From an uncultured Anaerolineae bacterium (lineage in GTDB: Bacteria > Chloroflexota > Anaerolineae > Anaerolineales > Villigracilaceae): a DNA stretch of 64,000 bases. The notes under the pieces are model-generated. The model did not search any database. It saw nothing but the letters and a program-made list of their open reading frames with translations, and was not told the origin of the DNA. Location: positions 51,714 through 115,713 of the forward strand of contig CAKZJX010000054.1 in the NCBI GenBank assembly GCA_937120535.1. The letters are read 5' to 3'. Made by a program: the position numbers and the translations under genes. How positions within the stretch are numbered: the stretch's first letter is position 1; every line of letters begins with the position of its first letter. Positions 55,240 through 64,000 of this stretch are shown here, piece by piece.

Positions 55240-55962
55240 CTACTGCCCAGTGACCGGCGCAACAAAGCGATATCCTTCTCCAGCAACCGTTTCGATGTAG
55301 CGCGGCTGCTCAGGATCATCCTCCAAGACACGGCGCAGTTCAGCAATGCGGGTGTCTACGGTGCGCGTGCCGACCGGATAATCCCATCCCCAGACAGCCT
55401 CAAGCAACCGCTCGCGCGACAGGCATTCATCGGGATGGGTCATCAGGTATTCCAACACGGCAAAGGCCTTTGGGGTGAGGTCGAGGGGTTGTTCTTTGAA
55501 GAAGGCGCGACGGGCCCGACGATCGAGGCGTAGGTCTAAGGCGGAAAGCATCCAGGAGGTAGAAAGTGAGCGTTCTCCGGGTCGAGTGCGCCGCAACACG
55601 GCGCGGATGCGCGCCAAGAGCTCGTAGGGGTCAAAGGGTTTGTTCAGGTAATCATCGGCGCCTTCCTCCAACGCCAACGCCCGCTCAGAGGCCTCGCCTA
55701 CCTGGGTGAGCAGGATGGCCGGAATCCACACATTCTCCCGGCGCAAGCGGCGCAATACTTCTCGCCCATCCAGGCGGGGCATCAACACGTCGAGGATGAT
55801 CAGCGCCGGACGATGGGAATGGGCTTTCTCTAGAGCAGTGGCGCCATCGGAGACAGTCAAGACACGGAAGCCGGCGCGCTCCAGAAAGGGAGCGACTGTT
55901 GCTGCGATGGAGGGATCGTCATCGACAAGCAACAACAGTGGACGATCAGGAAACGTGTCCAT
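55240..55962 (-). CDS. OmpR/PhoB-type response regulator
   Basis: The 240-residue regulator has a receiver with D58 in LIILDVLMPRLDG, the K in YLNKPFDPYELLARI, and a winged helix DNA-binding domain (PLDLTPKAFAVLEYLMTH, VWGWDYPVGTRTVDTRIAELRR). It is the first of a four-gene cluster with the kinase, the ECF sigma factor and the lipoprotein. The whole set is probably one transcript with possible internal promoter before the sigma gene. Confidence 0.94.
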   Translation of the reverse strand: MDTFPDRPLLLLVDDDPSIAATVAPFLERAGFRVLTVSDGATALEKAHSHRPALIILDVLMPRLDGREVLRRLRRENVWIPAILLTQVGEASERALALEEGADDYLNKPFDPYELLARIRAVLRRTRPGERSLSTSWMLSALDLRLDRRARRAFFKEQPLDLTPKAFAVLEYLMTHPDECLSRERLLEAVWGWDYPVGTRTVDTRIAELRRVLEDDPEQPRYIETVAGEGYRFVAPVTGQ

Positions 55963-56054
55963 AGTCCTCCGATGCGTTCACCGCTCTTCTCCCACGGAAA
56001 GCGAGGGATCGGCTCGCCCAAGAGCAAAATGATCGGTGACTAGCTATCCTAAGC

Positions 56055-58163
56055 TTAGCGACTAAAGAACCCTACCCGTCCGGCGAGAAGATGGTTTGAG
56101 GTGGAGGAGGTGGCGGTGGGAGTTGGGGTGTCGGTTGGGAGCGGGGTGTCGGTGGAGGCCACGGTAGCCGTCGGTGACGGGGTTGCCGTGGACGCGGTGG
56201 TGTGCGTGGCGGTAGGCAGTGTTGCGCCGCCCGAGCGTTGAATGCGCGGCGCTACCCATAGGGCGCGATCACCGCTGGCCGAAGCGCCGGCCAGGACGGT
56301 CAGGATGAACTTCACCTCTTTGCCGGCCAGGGAGGAGAGATCCAGGTTGGCCTGGTAGTAGAATCCTTCGAATTTCTCAGCAAAGGCCCAAAAGGTACGT
56401 GGGGCCGCATCGCCAATTTGATAGTCCAGGCGAAAGATCACATAGCAGGAGGTGGCGCCGTATTGGCAGTTGACAATGCTCTGAAATCGATCGCCGGCCT
56501 GCACGCGAAACGGCGGGTAGATGCCCCGGATGTAGCCGTTGGTGACGAGTTGAGGATGGGTCAACAGGGCCGGCCGCAGGTCGGTGGCGCCTGTTTCGAG
56601 TTTGGGCTGATCCAGGCGCAACACAAAACCGTTCGGATCATTGTCGGCCCCTGGGCAAGGGAGCACGCCGGCGCCGCTCACCCAGCGAGCCGAGCAAGCG
56701 TTGGCCGCGAAATCATAGGCGGTATCAGAGGCCGGGGTGGGAGTTGGGCCGGCTGGGGTAGGGGTAGCCGGAGGTGTAGACGTGCCAGGGGTAGCGGTTG
56801 GTCCGCTCACGCGGATCTCCACCCAAAACGGTTTGTTGGCGCCGCTTCCGATGCCGAAGGTCTGGCCGGCGGCATTGCGTAGCATCCAGTAGCCACGATA
56901 GGTGCCTCCTGTCGAAGGGGCCGTCAGATTAATCGAGAGGTCCACCGTCTGTCCTGGAGCAACGCTGATCGGGAAGGGGGCAGAGGCCGGCCCCCCCATT
57001 TGCTCACCGCTGGAGAAGACCAAAGCATAACTGGTGGTCCAAGCGCAGGTACCGACGTTCTTCAAGCGCCACGTCTTTTTGAACGTTGCGCCGGGTGCAA
57101 AGAGCGTGCCATCCGGAACAGTGACATCGGCGATGAACTGTGCCCGATCGCAGCCAGGGGTAGGTGGGCCTGGCGTTGGAGTGACTGCGCCAGGGGTGGG
57201 GCGATAAATGACCGGGTTGCCCCACAGGGCGCGGTCGCCGCTAGGAGCGCCGTAGGCGTTCACATGAAGGATGAACTTCACCTCCTGGCCGGCCAGACGG
57301 CTGAGGTCCAAGTTAGCGCGATAGAACTGCCCCTCGTACTTTTCGCGGAACGACCAGAAAGTCTGCACTGGCCCGGAGCCAATCTGATAATCCAGGCGAT
57401 AGGCCACATAACACGAAGTAGCTTTGTGCTCGCAACTGACGATGGCCTGGAACCGGTCTCCCGTCTGAACGCGAAACGCCGGATAGACCGCCTGAATGTA
57501 ACCGCTCGTCACCCCTTGAGGGGCGACCAACAAGCCGGGGTTGGGATCGGCGGTGCCATTCTCTAGCTTCGGATTGGCCTGTTTCAAGACGAAGCCTTTG
57601 GCATCCCCATCCGTTCCCGGGCAAGGGAGCACCCCCGCTGCGCTGGACCAGGCAGCCTGGCAAGCGTTTTCGGCGAAGTTATATACCACTCCAGTCTCGC
57701 CCCCTCCTGAAACAACGATCTCTACCCAAAACACACCCTGGGCAGCGGCTCCCAAGCCGAAGCGCACGCCCGAAGCATCGGCCAATTGCCAATTCCCGCG
57801 ATAACGGCCGGCGGCTGCGGGAGCGGTCAGGTCCACCGAGAGATCGATCGTCTGTCCAGGGGCGACTCTGGCCGGCAACTTGACCGAGGCAGGGCCGCCC
57901 ATCTGCTCACCCCCGACGAAGACCAGACTATAGTCGGTGGTCCATGTGCACGTGCCAACGTTCTTCAGTCGCCAGGTTTTCTTGAAGGTAGCGCCCGGGG
58001 CAAAAATCGCACCATCTGGCACGGTAACATCGGCAATGAACTGGGCAGCGTTGCAACGTGTAGCAGCAACTGCCGAACGAAGCCCCGTTTCTACCGGCAA
58101 AACCAATATAACCAAAACCACTAGCAAGATAGCAGCCATGCTCAACGTAAAGAACCGTTTCAT
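56055..58163 (-). CDS. Secreted protein with tandem NBR1-Ig/unknown module pairs
   Basis: The 702-residue product has a signal peptide (about 1-35) and two copies of the same unit: NBR1-type Ig-like domain (about 36-150 and 345-460; FIADVTVPDG, FAPGATFKKTWRLKNVGTC, and W-x-T) followed by a 165-residue module (about 155-330 and 480-645; NACQAAWSSAAGVLPCPG, FRVQTGDRFQAIVSC, CYVAYRLDYQIG). A Thr/Pro-rich linker joins the units and the C-terminus. Each module has conserved Cys pairs, likely disulfides. It is typical of Anaerolineae exoproteins; a substrate-binding role is possible. Confidence 0.75.
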   Translation of the reverse strand: MKRFFTLSMAAILLVVLVILVLPVETGLRSAVAATRCNAAQFIADVTVPDGAIFAPGATFKKTWRLKNVGTCTWTTDYSLVFVGGEQMGGPASVKLPARVAPGQTIDLSVDLTAPAAAGRYRGNWQLADASGVRFGLGAAAQGVFWVEIVVSGGGETGVVYNFAENACQAAWSSAAGVLPCPGTDGDAKGFVLKQANPKLENGTADPNPGLLVAPQGVTSGYIQAVYPAFRVQTGDRFQAIVSCEHKATSCYVAYRLDYQIGSGPVQTFWSFREKYEGQFYRANLDLSRLAGQEVKFILHVNAYGAPSGDRALWGNPVIYRPTPGAVTPTPGPPTPGCDRAQFIADVTVPDGTLFAPGATFKKTWRLKNVGTCAWTTSYALVFSSGEQMGGPASAPFPISVAPGQTVDLSINLTAPSTGGTYRGYWMLRNAAGQTFGIGSGANKPFWVEIRVSGPTATPGTSTPPATPTPAGPTPTPASDTAYDFAANACSARWVSGAGVLPCPGADNDPNGFVLRLDQPKLETGATDLRPALLTHPQLVTNGYIRGIYPPFRVQAGDRFQSIVNCQYGATSCYVIFRLDYQIGDAAPRTFWAFAEKFEGFYYQANLDLSSLAGKEVKFILTVLAGASASGDRALWVAPRIQRSGGATLPTATHTTASTATPSPTATVASTDTPLPTDTPTPTATSSTSNHLLAGRVGFFSR

Positions 58164-58309
58164 CGTATCCTCCTTAGGACACTAACGGAATCTGGAACTA
58201 AGACGAACAAACTACGCCGGGCGTTCCCACAAGGTTTGCTCCTCATTGAGTATATCCTGTCTTGAGAGAACGTTCAATGTTTGGGTGATTGTAAACGTGT
58301 GGTTAAATC

Positions 58310-58343
58310 GGTTGTGAGGCAGTCCGAAAACCACCTCACAACC
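58310..58343. repeat. 10-bp inverted repeat upstream of the GntR regulator
   Basis: GGTTGTGAGG and CCTCACAACC are perfect complements with a 14-base spacer. It lies 50 bases before the -35 of the GntR gene and could be a terminator-like hairpin (no T-run) or an operator. Confidence 0.5.
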
Positions 58344-58391
58344 CATGCAGAAAGGGGAATACCGAGATGCGCCTGAACTGAACCACTATCC

Positions 58392-58420
58392 TTGACAGCC
58401 GATTGGTTTTGGGGTATATT
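58392..58420 (+). promoter_or_regulatory. Consensus promoter of the GntR-korAB operon
   Basis: TTGACA and TATATT with a 17-base spacer, close to the ideal sigma-70 promoter, 40 bases before the ATG at 58460. Confidence 0.8.
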
Positions 58421-58454
58421 CTCAATTGTCATATTTATCCGATTAATTTATAAA

Positions 58455-58464
58455 ATCATATGAT
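58455..58464. promoter_or_regulatory. Palindrome ATCATATGAT overlapping the GntR start codon
   Basis: A perfect 10-bp palindrome including the ATG, inside a larger imperfect pair (ATTTATC at 58433 and GATAAAT at 58462). It is a plausible operator for autoregulation of the regulator. Confidence 0.45.
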
Positions 58465-59173
58465 AAATGACCGCCTGGAAAACGGCCTCTCTGAATTCCT
58501 GCGCTATCTGGCCAACCACAAGCCAGACGATCAGCCTTTGCCGGCCCTCACCACCTTGAGCCGGGAGTTGGGGCTCTCGGTCGCCTTGCTGCGTGAACAA
58601 TTGGAGGTGGCCCGGACGCTGGGGCTGGTAGAAGTCAAACCGCGCACCGGTATCCGTCGGCAGCCCTATTCCTTTTTCCCTGCCATTCGTCAGAGCCTAC
58701 GCTACGCCATGGCGCTTGACCGAAACTACTTCTTGGCCTTTGCCGATCTGCGCCGCCATATTGAAGCCGCCTACTGGCACGAGGCCGTTCCACTGCTACA
58801 ACCAGAAGACCACGCAACCCTGAAGCAATTGGTCAAACGCGCCTGGGACAAGCTGCGCGGGATACCGATCGAGATCCCCCACCCCGAACATCGGGAATTG
58901 CACTTGACCATCTTCCGACGACTGAACAATCCCTTCGTAGAGGGCTTGCTCTATGCTTATTGGGACGCATATGAAATCTTTGGCTTAAGCGTCTTCACCG
59001 ATTATGCCTACCTGACCGAAGTGTGGACGTATCACCAGCAAATGGTGGACGCTATTTGCGCCGGCGACATTGAGGCCGGCTACCAAGCGTTAATCAAGCA
59101 CTCGGATCTGATCAAGCACGCCATCACTCTGTCCGACGAACCAAAAACCGATCTTGTCTCACTCGAGGAGTGA
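58460..59173 (+). CDS. GntR-like regulator, FCD-type
   Basis: The 237-residue protein has a winged helix at about 10-70 (LPALTTLSRELGLSVALLREQLEVARTLGLVEVKPRTG) and a helical C-terminal domain of the FCD/FadR type (about 90-225), with metal-binding-like His in HREFHLTI-type sequence HRELHLTIFRRLNNPFVEGLL and YHQQMVDAICAGD. It is probably a repressor that responds to an organic acid. It is followed 1 base on by the korA gene and is likely to control it. Confidence 0.8.
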   Translation: MINDRLENGLSEFLRYLANHKPDDQPLPALTTLSRELGLSVALLREQLEVARTLGLVEVKPRTGIRRQPYSFFPAIRQSLRYAMALDRNYFLAFADLRRHIEAAYWHEAVPLLQPEDHATLKQLVKRAWDKLRGIPIEIPHPEHRELHLTIFRRLNNPFVEGLLYAYWDAYEIFGLSVFTDYAYLTEVWTYHQQMVDAICAGDIEAGYQALIKHSDLIKHAITLSDEPKTDLVSLEE

Positions 59174-59174
59174 C

Positions 59175-60995
59175 ATGACCCAGAAAATCGTCAACGACTT
59201 TTCAATCATGATTGGCACCGTGAATGGTTCAGGCTCGTCAACCGCCAATACGACCATCTTACGGGCCATCTTCAAGATGGGCATCCCGGTCAGTGGGAAA
59301 AACCTCTTCCCCTCCAACATCCAAGGCCAACCGACCTGGTACACCGTCCGCGTCAACAAAGACGGCTTTTTAGCACGTGATGATCAACCCCACATTGTCA
59401 TCGCCATGAACCCGGCCTCGTATACACGCGACCTGGCCGATGTGGCGCCAGGCGGCGTGTTCTTTTATGCCGATGACATCAAGCTCCCCATCAACCGCAA
59501 CGATGTGACCGTATATCCAATGGCCATCAAGCAGATCATCCGAGAGCAAAAAGACGTCCCGCCTCACTTGCGCGATTTGGTGGCCAACATGGTGTACGTA
59601 GGCGTTCTGGCCGAGATGATCGGGATCGACCTGGAGAGGATTTACGACGCGCTGGCCTTTCACTTCAAGAAACGCGAAAAACCGACAATGATGAATTTCA
59701 ACGCTGTAAAAGCCGGCGCCGAATGGGCCAGGGCCAACCTGACCAAAAGCGACCCGTTCGTGCTAGAGCCGATGGACAAAACCAACGGCCTGATCATGGC
59801 CGACGGCAACACCGCCGCCGCCTTGGGCGCCATCTACGGCGGATTGCAATTTGCTGCCTGGTATCCGATCACGCCGGCCTCGTCGTTGGCCGAAGCGCTC
59901 AACGATTATCTTCCCATGCTTCGCAAGCGCGAGGACGGCAAGCGCACCTACGCCGTGGTGCAGGCGGAAGACGAATTGGCCGCCTTGGGCATGGCGATTG
60001 GCGCTGGCTGGGCCGGCCTACGGGCCATGACCTCTACCTCTGGGCCAGGCCTCTCGCTGATGGCCGAGTTTGCCGGACTGGCCTACTATGCTGAGGTGCC
60101 GGTGGTGATCTGGGATGTCCAACGCATCGGCCCCTCGACGGGTCTGCCAACGCGCACCTCCCAGGGCGATCTGACCTTTGTCGCCCATATCAGCCATGGC
60201 GACAAACAATCGGTGATCCTGCTGCCGAGCAGCATCTCGGAATGTTTCGAGTTCGGCTGGCAGGCGTTTGATATCGCCGAACGGTTACAGATGCCGGTCT
60301 TTGTGCTGAGCGACTTAGACCTCGGCATGAACCAGTGGATGAGCAAACCATTCGAGTATCCAAACCGGCCGATGGATCGCGGCAAGATCCTGCGCGAGGA
60401 GGATCTGGAAAAACTGGATGGCAACTGGGGTCGCTACCTCGATGTTGACGATGACGGCATCCCCTGGCGCACCTTGCCCGGGATCATGCACCCCAAAGCG
60501 GCCTACTTTACTCGTGGCACCGGTCACGACGAATACGCCCGCTACAGTGAAGATCCCAACGTTTACTGGCGGTTGATGCAGCGACTGAAGAAGAAGTACA
60601 AAACAGTCGAACAATACGTCCCTAGGCCGATCGTGCAGCAGGTTGAAGGGGCTGAAGCTGGTTTGATCTTCTACGGTTCGACCGAGCCGGCCGTAGAAGA
60701 AGCCCGCGCTCGGTTGGCTGCGGCCGGCCTGAAGTTAAGCGCGCTGCGCATTCGGGCCTTGCCGTTCACCGAAGAAGTGCCGGCCTTCATCGAAAAACAC
60801 AACACCGTGATCGTGATCGAAATGAATCGCGATGGTCAGATGTGCCAACTGCTGTGCGCAGCATATCCCGCCTTGGCGCCCAAACTGCGCTCGGTGGCCT
60901 ACGTGGACGGATTGCCGGCTTCAGCCAAGTGGGTGCAGGAAGGAATCTTACAACATCTATCCCAACCTGCTTCCGAATCGGTTCAGAGTTTATAG
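59175..60995 (+). CDS. korA: 2-oxoacid:ferredoxin oxidoreductase, gamma-alpha fusion
   Basis: A 606-residue protein: gamma domain at about 1-180 (IGTVNGSGSSTANTTILRAIFKMG) fused to the alpha domain with pyruvate/2-oxoglutarate ferredoxin oxidoreductase motifs (MADGNTAAALGAIYGG, YPITPASSLAEALNDY, TSTSGPGLSLMAEFAGL). With the beta subunit it oxidises 2-oxoglutarate or another 2-oxoacid with CoA and reduces ferredoxin. GAGGAG precedes the ATG; an in-frame ATG at 59154 overlaps the regulator gene. Confidence 0.93.
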   Translation: MTQKIVNDFSIMIGTVNGSGSSTANTTILRAIFKMGIPVSGKNLFPSNIQGQPTWYTVRVNKDGFLARDDQPHIVIAMNPASYTRDLADVAPGGVFFYADDIKLPINRNDVTVYPMAIKQIIREQKDVPPHLRDLVANMVYVGVLAEMIGIDLERIYDALAFHFKKREKPTMMNFNAVKAGAEWARANLTKSDPFVLEPMDKTNGLIMADGNTAAALGAIYGGLQFAAWYPITPASSLAEALNDYLPMLRKREDGKRTYAVVQAEDELAALGMAIGAGWAGLRAMTSTSGPGLSLMAEFAGLAYYAEVPVVIWDVQRIGPSTGLPTRTSQGDLTFVAHISHGDKQSVILLPSSISECFEFGWQAFDIAERLQMPVFVLSDLDLGMNQWMSKPFEYPNRPMDRGKILREEDLEKLDGNWGRYLDVDDDGIPWRTLPGIMHPKAAYFTRGTGHDEYARYSEDPNVYWRLMQRLKKKYKTVEQYVPRPIVQQVEGAEAGLIFYGSTEPAVEEARARLAAAGLKLSALRIRALPFTEEVPAFIEKHNTVIVIEMNRDGQMCQLLCAAYPALAPKLRSVAYVDGLPASAKWVQEGILQHLSQPASESVQSL

Positions 60996-61010
60996 CCAAG
61001 GAGTCCCAAC

Positions 61011-62063
61011 ATGACCCAGACCCTTCCCCTTGCCGGAGCTCCTCAACAGGTCAATGCCATTGGCCTGACGCGAAAAGATTATCTAGGAAACCCCACCACC
61101 CTGTGCCAAGGTTGCGGACACAACTCAATCGCCAACCAGATCATCACTGCCTGCTACGAGATGAGCATCCCGCCGGAGAAAATTGTCAAATTCAGCGGTA
61201 TCGGCTGCTCGAGCAAATCGCCCAACTACTTCCTCAATCGATCCTTTGGGTTTAACGGTCTACACGGTCGCATGCCTTCGGTGGCTACCGGCGCCTTGTT
61301 TGCCGACATCACCCTGCACGCCATCGGCGTCTCAGGCGACGGCGATACCGCCAGCATTGGCATGGGACAATTCAAACATGTTGTCCGCCGCAATGTAGAT
61401 ATGCTGTACATCGTCGAAAACAATGGCGTATACGGCCTGACCAAAGGTCAATTCTCGGCCACCGCCGAGGTGGGGCTAGAGTTGAAAAAGCAGGGCGTCA
61501 ACCAATATATGCCGGTGGACATCTGCATGGAAGCCATTGCTGCCAACGCCACCTTCGTGGCCCGATCCTTTGCCGGCGACCCCAAGCAAGTTAAAGAGCT
61601 GCTCAAGGCAGCCATCGCCCATCGCGGAATTGCGGTGTTTGACATCATCAGCCCCTGTGTCACATTCAACAATCAAGAAAACGCCTACCACTCCTACACC
61701 TGGGGCAAGGACCACGAAGCTCCCCTACACGAACTCTTGTTCGTCCCCGCTCGCGATGAGATCATGATCGAAGACATCGAACCGGGTGCCACCCTGGAGG
61801 TAGAACTGCACGATGGGTCGGTGATCGTGCTCAAGAAACTAGAGCGGGATTACAACCCCACCCACCGCTGGGAAGCGCTCAAAATGCTCGAGGAAGCTCA
61901 GCGCAACAATTGGCTGGTCACTGGCCTGATCTACGTGGAATCGAACCGGCCGAGCTTTACCGACACCTTCCACCTAGTAGATACACCGTTGAACCGCCTG
62001 ACCGAGAAGGACCTGCGGCCCGCTCCAGAGACGATCGAGATGGTCAACCGCATGATGTTCTAG
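61011..62063 (+). CDS. korB: 2-oxoacid:ferredoxin oxidoreductase, beta subunit
   Basis: A 350-residue thiamine diphosphate subunit with CQGCGHNSIANQI, GIGCSSKSPNYF, the TPP-magnesium motif GDGDTASIG...N and NNGVYGLTKGQFS. Cys in CQGCGH and another Cys near FSGIGCSS may bind the 4Fe-4S cluster. It pairs with the upstream gamma-alpha subunit. A terminator lies 19 bases after its stop. No separate delta (ferredoxin) subunit is present, as in Kor enzymes of other bacteria. Confidence 0.95.
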   Translation: MTQTLPLAGAPQQVNAIGLTRKDYLGNPTTLCQGCGHNSIANQIITACYEMSIPPEKIVKFSGIGCSSKSPNYFLNRSFGFNGLHGRMPSVATGALFADITLHAIGVSGDGDTASIGMGQFKHVVRRNVDMLYIVENNGVYGLTKGQFSATAEVGLELKKQGVNQYMPVDICMEAIAANATFVARSFAGDPKQVKELLKAAIAHRGIAVFDIISPCVTFNNQENAYHSYTWGKDHEAPLHELLFVPARDEIMIEDIEPGATLEVELHDGSVIVLKKLERDYNPTHRWEALKMLEEAQRNNWLVTGLIYVESNRPSFTDTFHLVDTPLNRLTEKDLRPAPETIEMVNRMMF

Positions 62064-62081
62064 GCACAAAAGCGCCGATTC

Positions 62082-62111
62082 GCCCGACGGCCCATCACCG
62101 GCGGGCTTTTT
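62082..62111 (+). terminator. Terminator after korB
   Basis: GCCCGACGG and CCGGCGGGC pair with one mismatch, followed by TTTTT. Confidence 0.75.
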
Positions 62112-62227
62112 CTTGCCCTGCGTTTGCCATCCAAATGGATCGTTCACGATCGTTTGCACGACAGACAAGCCTTACAACGGTGTAAAGTTTCCTCGCCCTC
62201 CCAACAATTCCGTAGAGCGAGCTTTTC

Positions 62228-62255
62228 TTGCGACCATACTTCTGCTAAGTATAAT
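62228..62255 (+). promoter_or_regulatory. Promoter of the DMT transporter gene, leaderless
   Basis: TTGCGA and TATAAT are 16 bases apart and the -10 ends 6 bases before the ATG at 62262, so the message would start at or next to the start codon. Confidence 0.55.
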
Positions 62256-62261
62256 TTTCGC

Positions 62262-63134
62262 ATGCCGAAACGTCTTCTCCCTGGTCTTCTCTCTGGTCTC
62301 GCCGCTGCCTCGATCTGGGGGGGCATGTATGTGGTCAGCAAGGCAGTGTTGGAAGTCATTCCGCCCTTTTCCTTACTATCTAGTCGCTTGATCCTAGGCG
62401 CCCTCAGCTTGGGCATCGTGATCCTGTTCCGCCCTCGCGCTGCGTTCACCCTCCAACAGGTTTGGCAGATGTTCCTAGTGGGGTTCGTAGGATATGGCGT
62501 ATCACTGGGCTTTCAATTCGTCGGGACCAAGCTCTCTACCGCTTCCAACGGTGCACTGGTCACATCGGCCACGCCAGCCTTCGTGGCGCTCTTCGCCCCG
62601 TTGCTGCTCAACGAGCGGCTCACAAAGCGCCAAGTGCTCGCCCTGGTTATTGCCACCATCGGCGTTGTAGCGGTGATCGACCCACGCACGGCTGAGCTTT
62701 CTCCTCATCTCTTCTTGGGGAACCTGCTGCTCCTGGCTGCGGCGTTGACCTGGGCATTGTATTCGGTGTTGGTGCGCAAAGTGTCCCAAAACGGTGACCT
62801 GGTGACTGCCAGCGCCATCATGCTTCTCGGCGGCCTGCCCACCAGCTTGCTTTTCGGCGCTTGGGAGATGACCACACAGGGTCTGGGCACCATTACGCCT
62901 GGCGTGATCGGCGGCGTTCTCTTCCTAGGAATTATCTCCACTGCCATCGCCATGTTCCTGTGGAACTACGCCTTTGCAGCCCTGCCAGCGGCCATCGCTT
63001 CGCTGACCTTTTTTGCCCAGCCGGTAGTCGGCACCATCCTGGGAGCTACCTTCTTGGGAGAGCGAATCACGCCCCTGTTCCTGCTGGGTGGCCTGTTGAT
63101 CGGGATCGGTCTGATCGTTGCCGGCAAGGAATAA
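62262..63134 (+). CDS. EamA/DMT family permease
   Basis: A 290-residue protein with ten TM helices in two EamA repeats (about 5-140 and 150-288). The glycine-rich motif [19 protein letters not shown] starts the first repeat, and the second has [19 protein letters not shown]. Such permeases export amino acids or metabolites. The start at 62262 is preferred over the ORF start at 62124 because the first TM begins there and the promoter lies directly before it. Confidence 0.85.
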   Translation: MPKRLLPGLLSGLAAASIWGGMYVVSKAVLEVIPPFSLLSSRLILGALSLGIVILFRPRAAFTLQQVWQMFLVGFVGYGVSLGFQFVGTKLSTASNGALVTSATPAFVALFAPLLLNERLTKRQVLALVIATIGVVAVIDPRTAELSPHLFLGNLLLLAAALTWALYSVLVRKVSQNGDLVTASAIMLLGGLPTSLLFGAWEMTTQGLGTITPGVIGGVLFLGIISTAIAMFLWNYAFAALPAAIASLTFFAQPVVGTILGATFLGERITPLFLLGGLLIGIGLIVAGKE

Positions 63135-63199
63135 ACGAGAGGAGCGGGGAAGTCGCCTCGGGGAAGTGTGCATTAACTCTATACGCGGAGCAAAAAACC

Positions 63200-64000
63200 A
63201 TGAAACGGCTACTTGTCCTATTCGCCCTTCTTGTCATTTTTGGATCCCTGCTCGCGCCGTTAGGCGCGCCGGTCCAGGCGACAACGAACACCTATACGAT
63301 CACCGTCCAGGTGGATCAAACGATTCGCAACATTAGCCCGCTGATGTTGGGGTCCAACTTGCCGGCTTGGTTGGGCCAAGCCCGTTTTGAGGATCAGGAC
63401 TTTCGGCGCCGCGCCCGCCATTCTGGCATCAAATACCTGCGCATCCCCGGCGGGAGCTGGAGCAACTTCTACGGTTGGCTCTCCTGCGAGCGACGCACCT
63501 ATCAGGTAGGCAATGCCCATCCCTGCGGTGAAGACGGCTGGGACATAAGCAGTTGGATCGCTCGCCCAACGGATTTCATCAACTTCCTGCGCGCCGTCAA
63601 CATGAAGGCCATCTACGTGGTCAACGTCAACGTGAGCGCTCAAGAGGCAGCGGCGCTAGTGGCCTTCTTCAACGGCTCGGTCTCAGACAGTCGTCCGATT
63701 GGCATAGACCGATATGGGCAGGACTGGAAAACCGTGGGATACTGGGCCCAACTGCGGGCCGACCACGGCAACCCAGAGCCGTTTTACATCGAATATTGGG
63801 AAATCGGCAACGAAGTATATGGCGCCAAGCCAAGCCGAGCAGGCAGCGAATGCGTCCCGTGGGGATGGGAAGACGCCTGGACCTGCGATGGATATGAGTA
63901 CGTTCACGGCGATTCCAACCACGATGGCTTCCTGACTATACGGAACGCCATGAAAGCGGTCGATCCCTCGATCTTGGTTGGCGCGGTGGGCATAGAGGAT
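63200..64000 (+). CDS. Secreted glycoside hydrolase, clan A-like (partial)
   Basis: The gene starts at 63200 with a signal peptide ([26 protein letters not shown]) and runs off the window after 267 codons. It has [14 protein letters not shown], an early strand of TIM-barrel arabinofuranosidases/GH39-51-like enzymes, and [10 protein letters not shown] with the catalytic acid/base Glu after Asn. The family cannot be fixed without the nucleophile part. It likely attacks plant or microbial polysaccharides outside the cell. Confidence 0.75.
   Translation, partial: MKRLLVLFALLVIFGSLLAPLGAPVQATTNTYTITVQVDQTIRNISPLMLGSNLPAWLGQARFEDQDFRRRARHSGIKYLRIPGGSWSNFYGWLSCERRTYQVGNAHPCGEDGWDISSWIARPTDFINFLRAVNMKAIYVVNVNVSAQEAAALVAFFNGSVSDSRPIGIDRYGQDWKTVGYWAQLRADHGNPEPFYIEYWEIGNEVYGAKPSRAGSECVPWGWEDAWTCDGYEYVHGDSNHDGFLTIRNAMKAVDPSILVGAVGIED

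Overview
The window looks like a high-GC (about 60% by eye) piece of a Chloroflexota chromosome, most probably from the Anaerolineae and relatives. This rests on gene content: a prokaryotic translin homologue beside DUF3467 and SSB, NBR1-type Ig-like secreted proteins, Thr/Pro-rich secreted tails, NEW3-domain/ABC exporter operons, a KorAB ferredoxin oxidoreductase and many GT39/DUF2723-type membrane proteins. No rRNA, phage, plasmid or CRISPR feature is visible. The lineage is an inference; no taxonomic marker was searched.

Layout: 1-5258 (+) is a run with a Thr/Pro-rich secreted protein, an M42 aminopeptidase and two multi-pass membrane glycosyltransferase-like proteins. 5329-7910 (+) holds two overlapping signalling genes with degenerate receiver domains. 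8070-10200 (-) is an operon SSB, DUF3467, translin-like protein, two-TM PH-like protein. 10286-12006 (-) has a metallo-beta-lactamase-fold hydrolase with a palindromic operator and a HAD phosphatase; 12062-16940 (+) has a GAF/PAS histidine kinase, a degenerate MBL protein coupled to an asparaginase, and endonuclease III. 16945-28413 (-) is a long, tightly coupled run: envelope sugar genes (UDP-sugar decarboxylase-like SDR, GtrA, DUF2723, GT39), lipoproteins, a thioesterase, a URO-D family protein, rsmD, moaD, moaE and fabF.

28652-38122 carries chromosome and RNA housekeeping (scpB, rluB, greA, dgt, tRNA-Leu(UAA), RNase J) around a NEW3/ABC exporter operon. 38780-44880 (+) has a fused FAD/iron-sulfur glycolate/lactate oxidase and two more membrane glycosyltransferases. 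45042-47085 (+) is a DegU/DegS-like two-component pair followed by a 53-codon Flp-type pilin with its own promoter and terminator; a decayed transposase follows. 47606-49934 (-) is rpsB-tsf-pyrH. 50198-51694 (+) is a phosphohexomutase. 51637-58163 (-) is a sensory cluster: OmpR regulator, histidine kinase, ECF sigma factor, propeller lipoprotein, and a duplicated NBR1-Ig exoprotein. 58460-62063 (+) is a GntR/FCD regulator with korA-korB, then a DMT transporter and the start of a secreted glycoside hydrolase that runs off the window.

Together the genes suggest an envelope-rich organism using ferredoxin-dependent 2-oxoacid metabolism. Several genes have a -10 box only 6-10 bases before the start codon, suggesting leaderless transcripts. 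The most unusual items are the SSB-DUF3467-translin operon, the pilin next to DegSU-like genes, the paired degenerate receivers, an intergenic terminator with no gene to terminate (candidate RNA), and the doubly regulated sigma/lipoprotein cluster.
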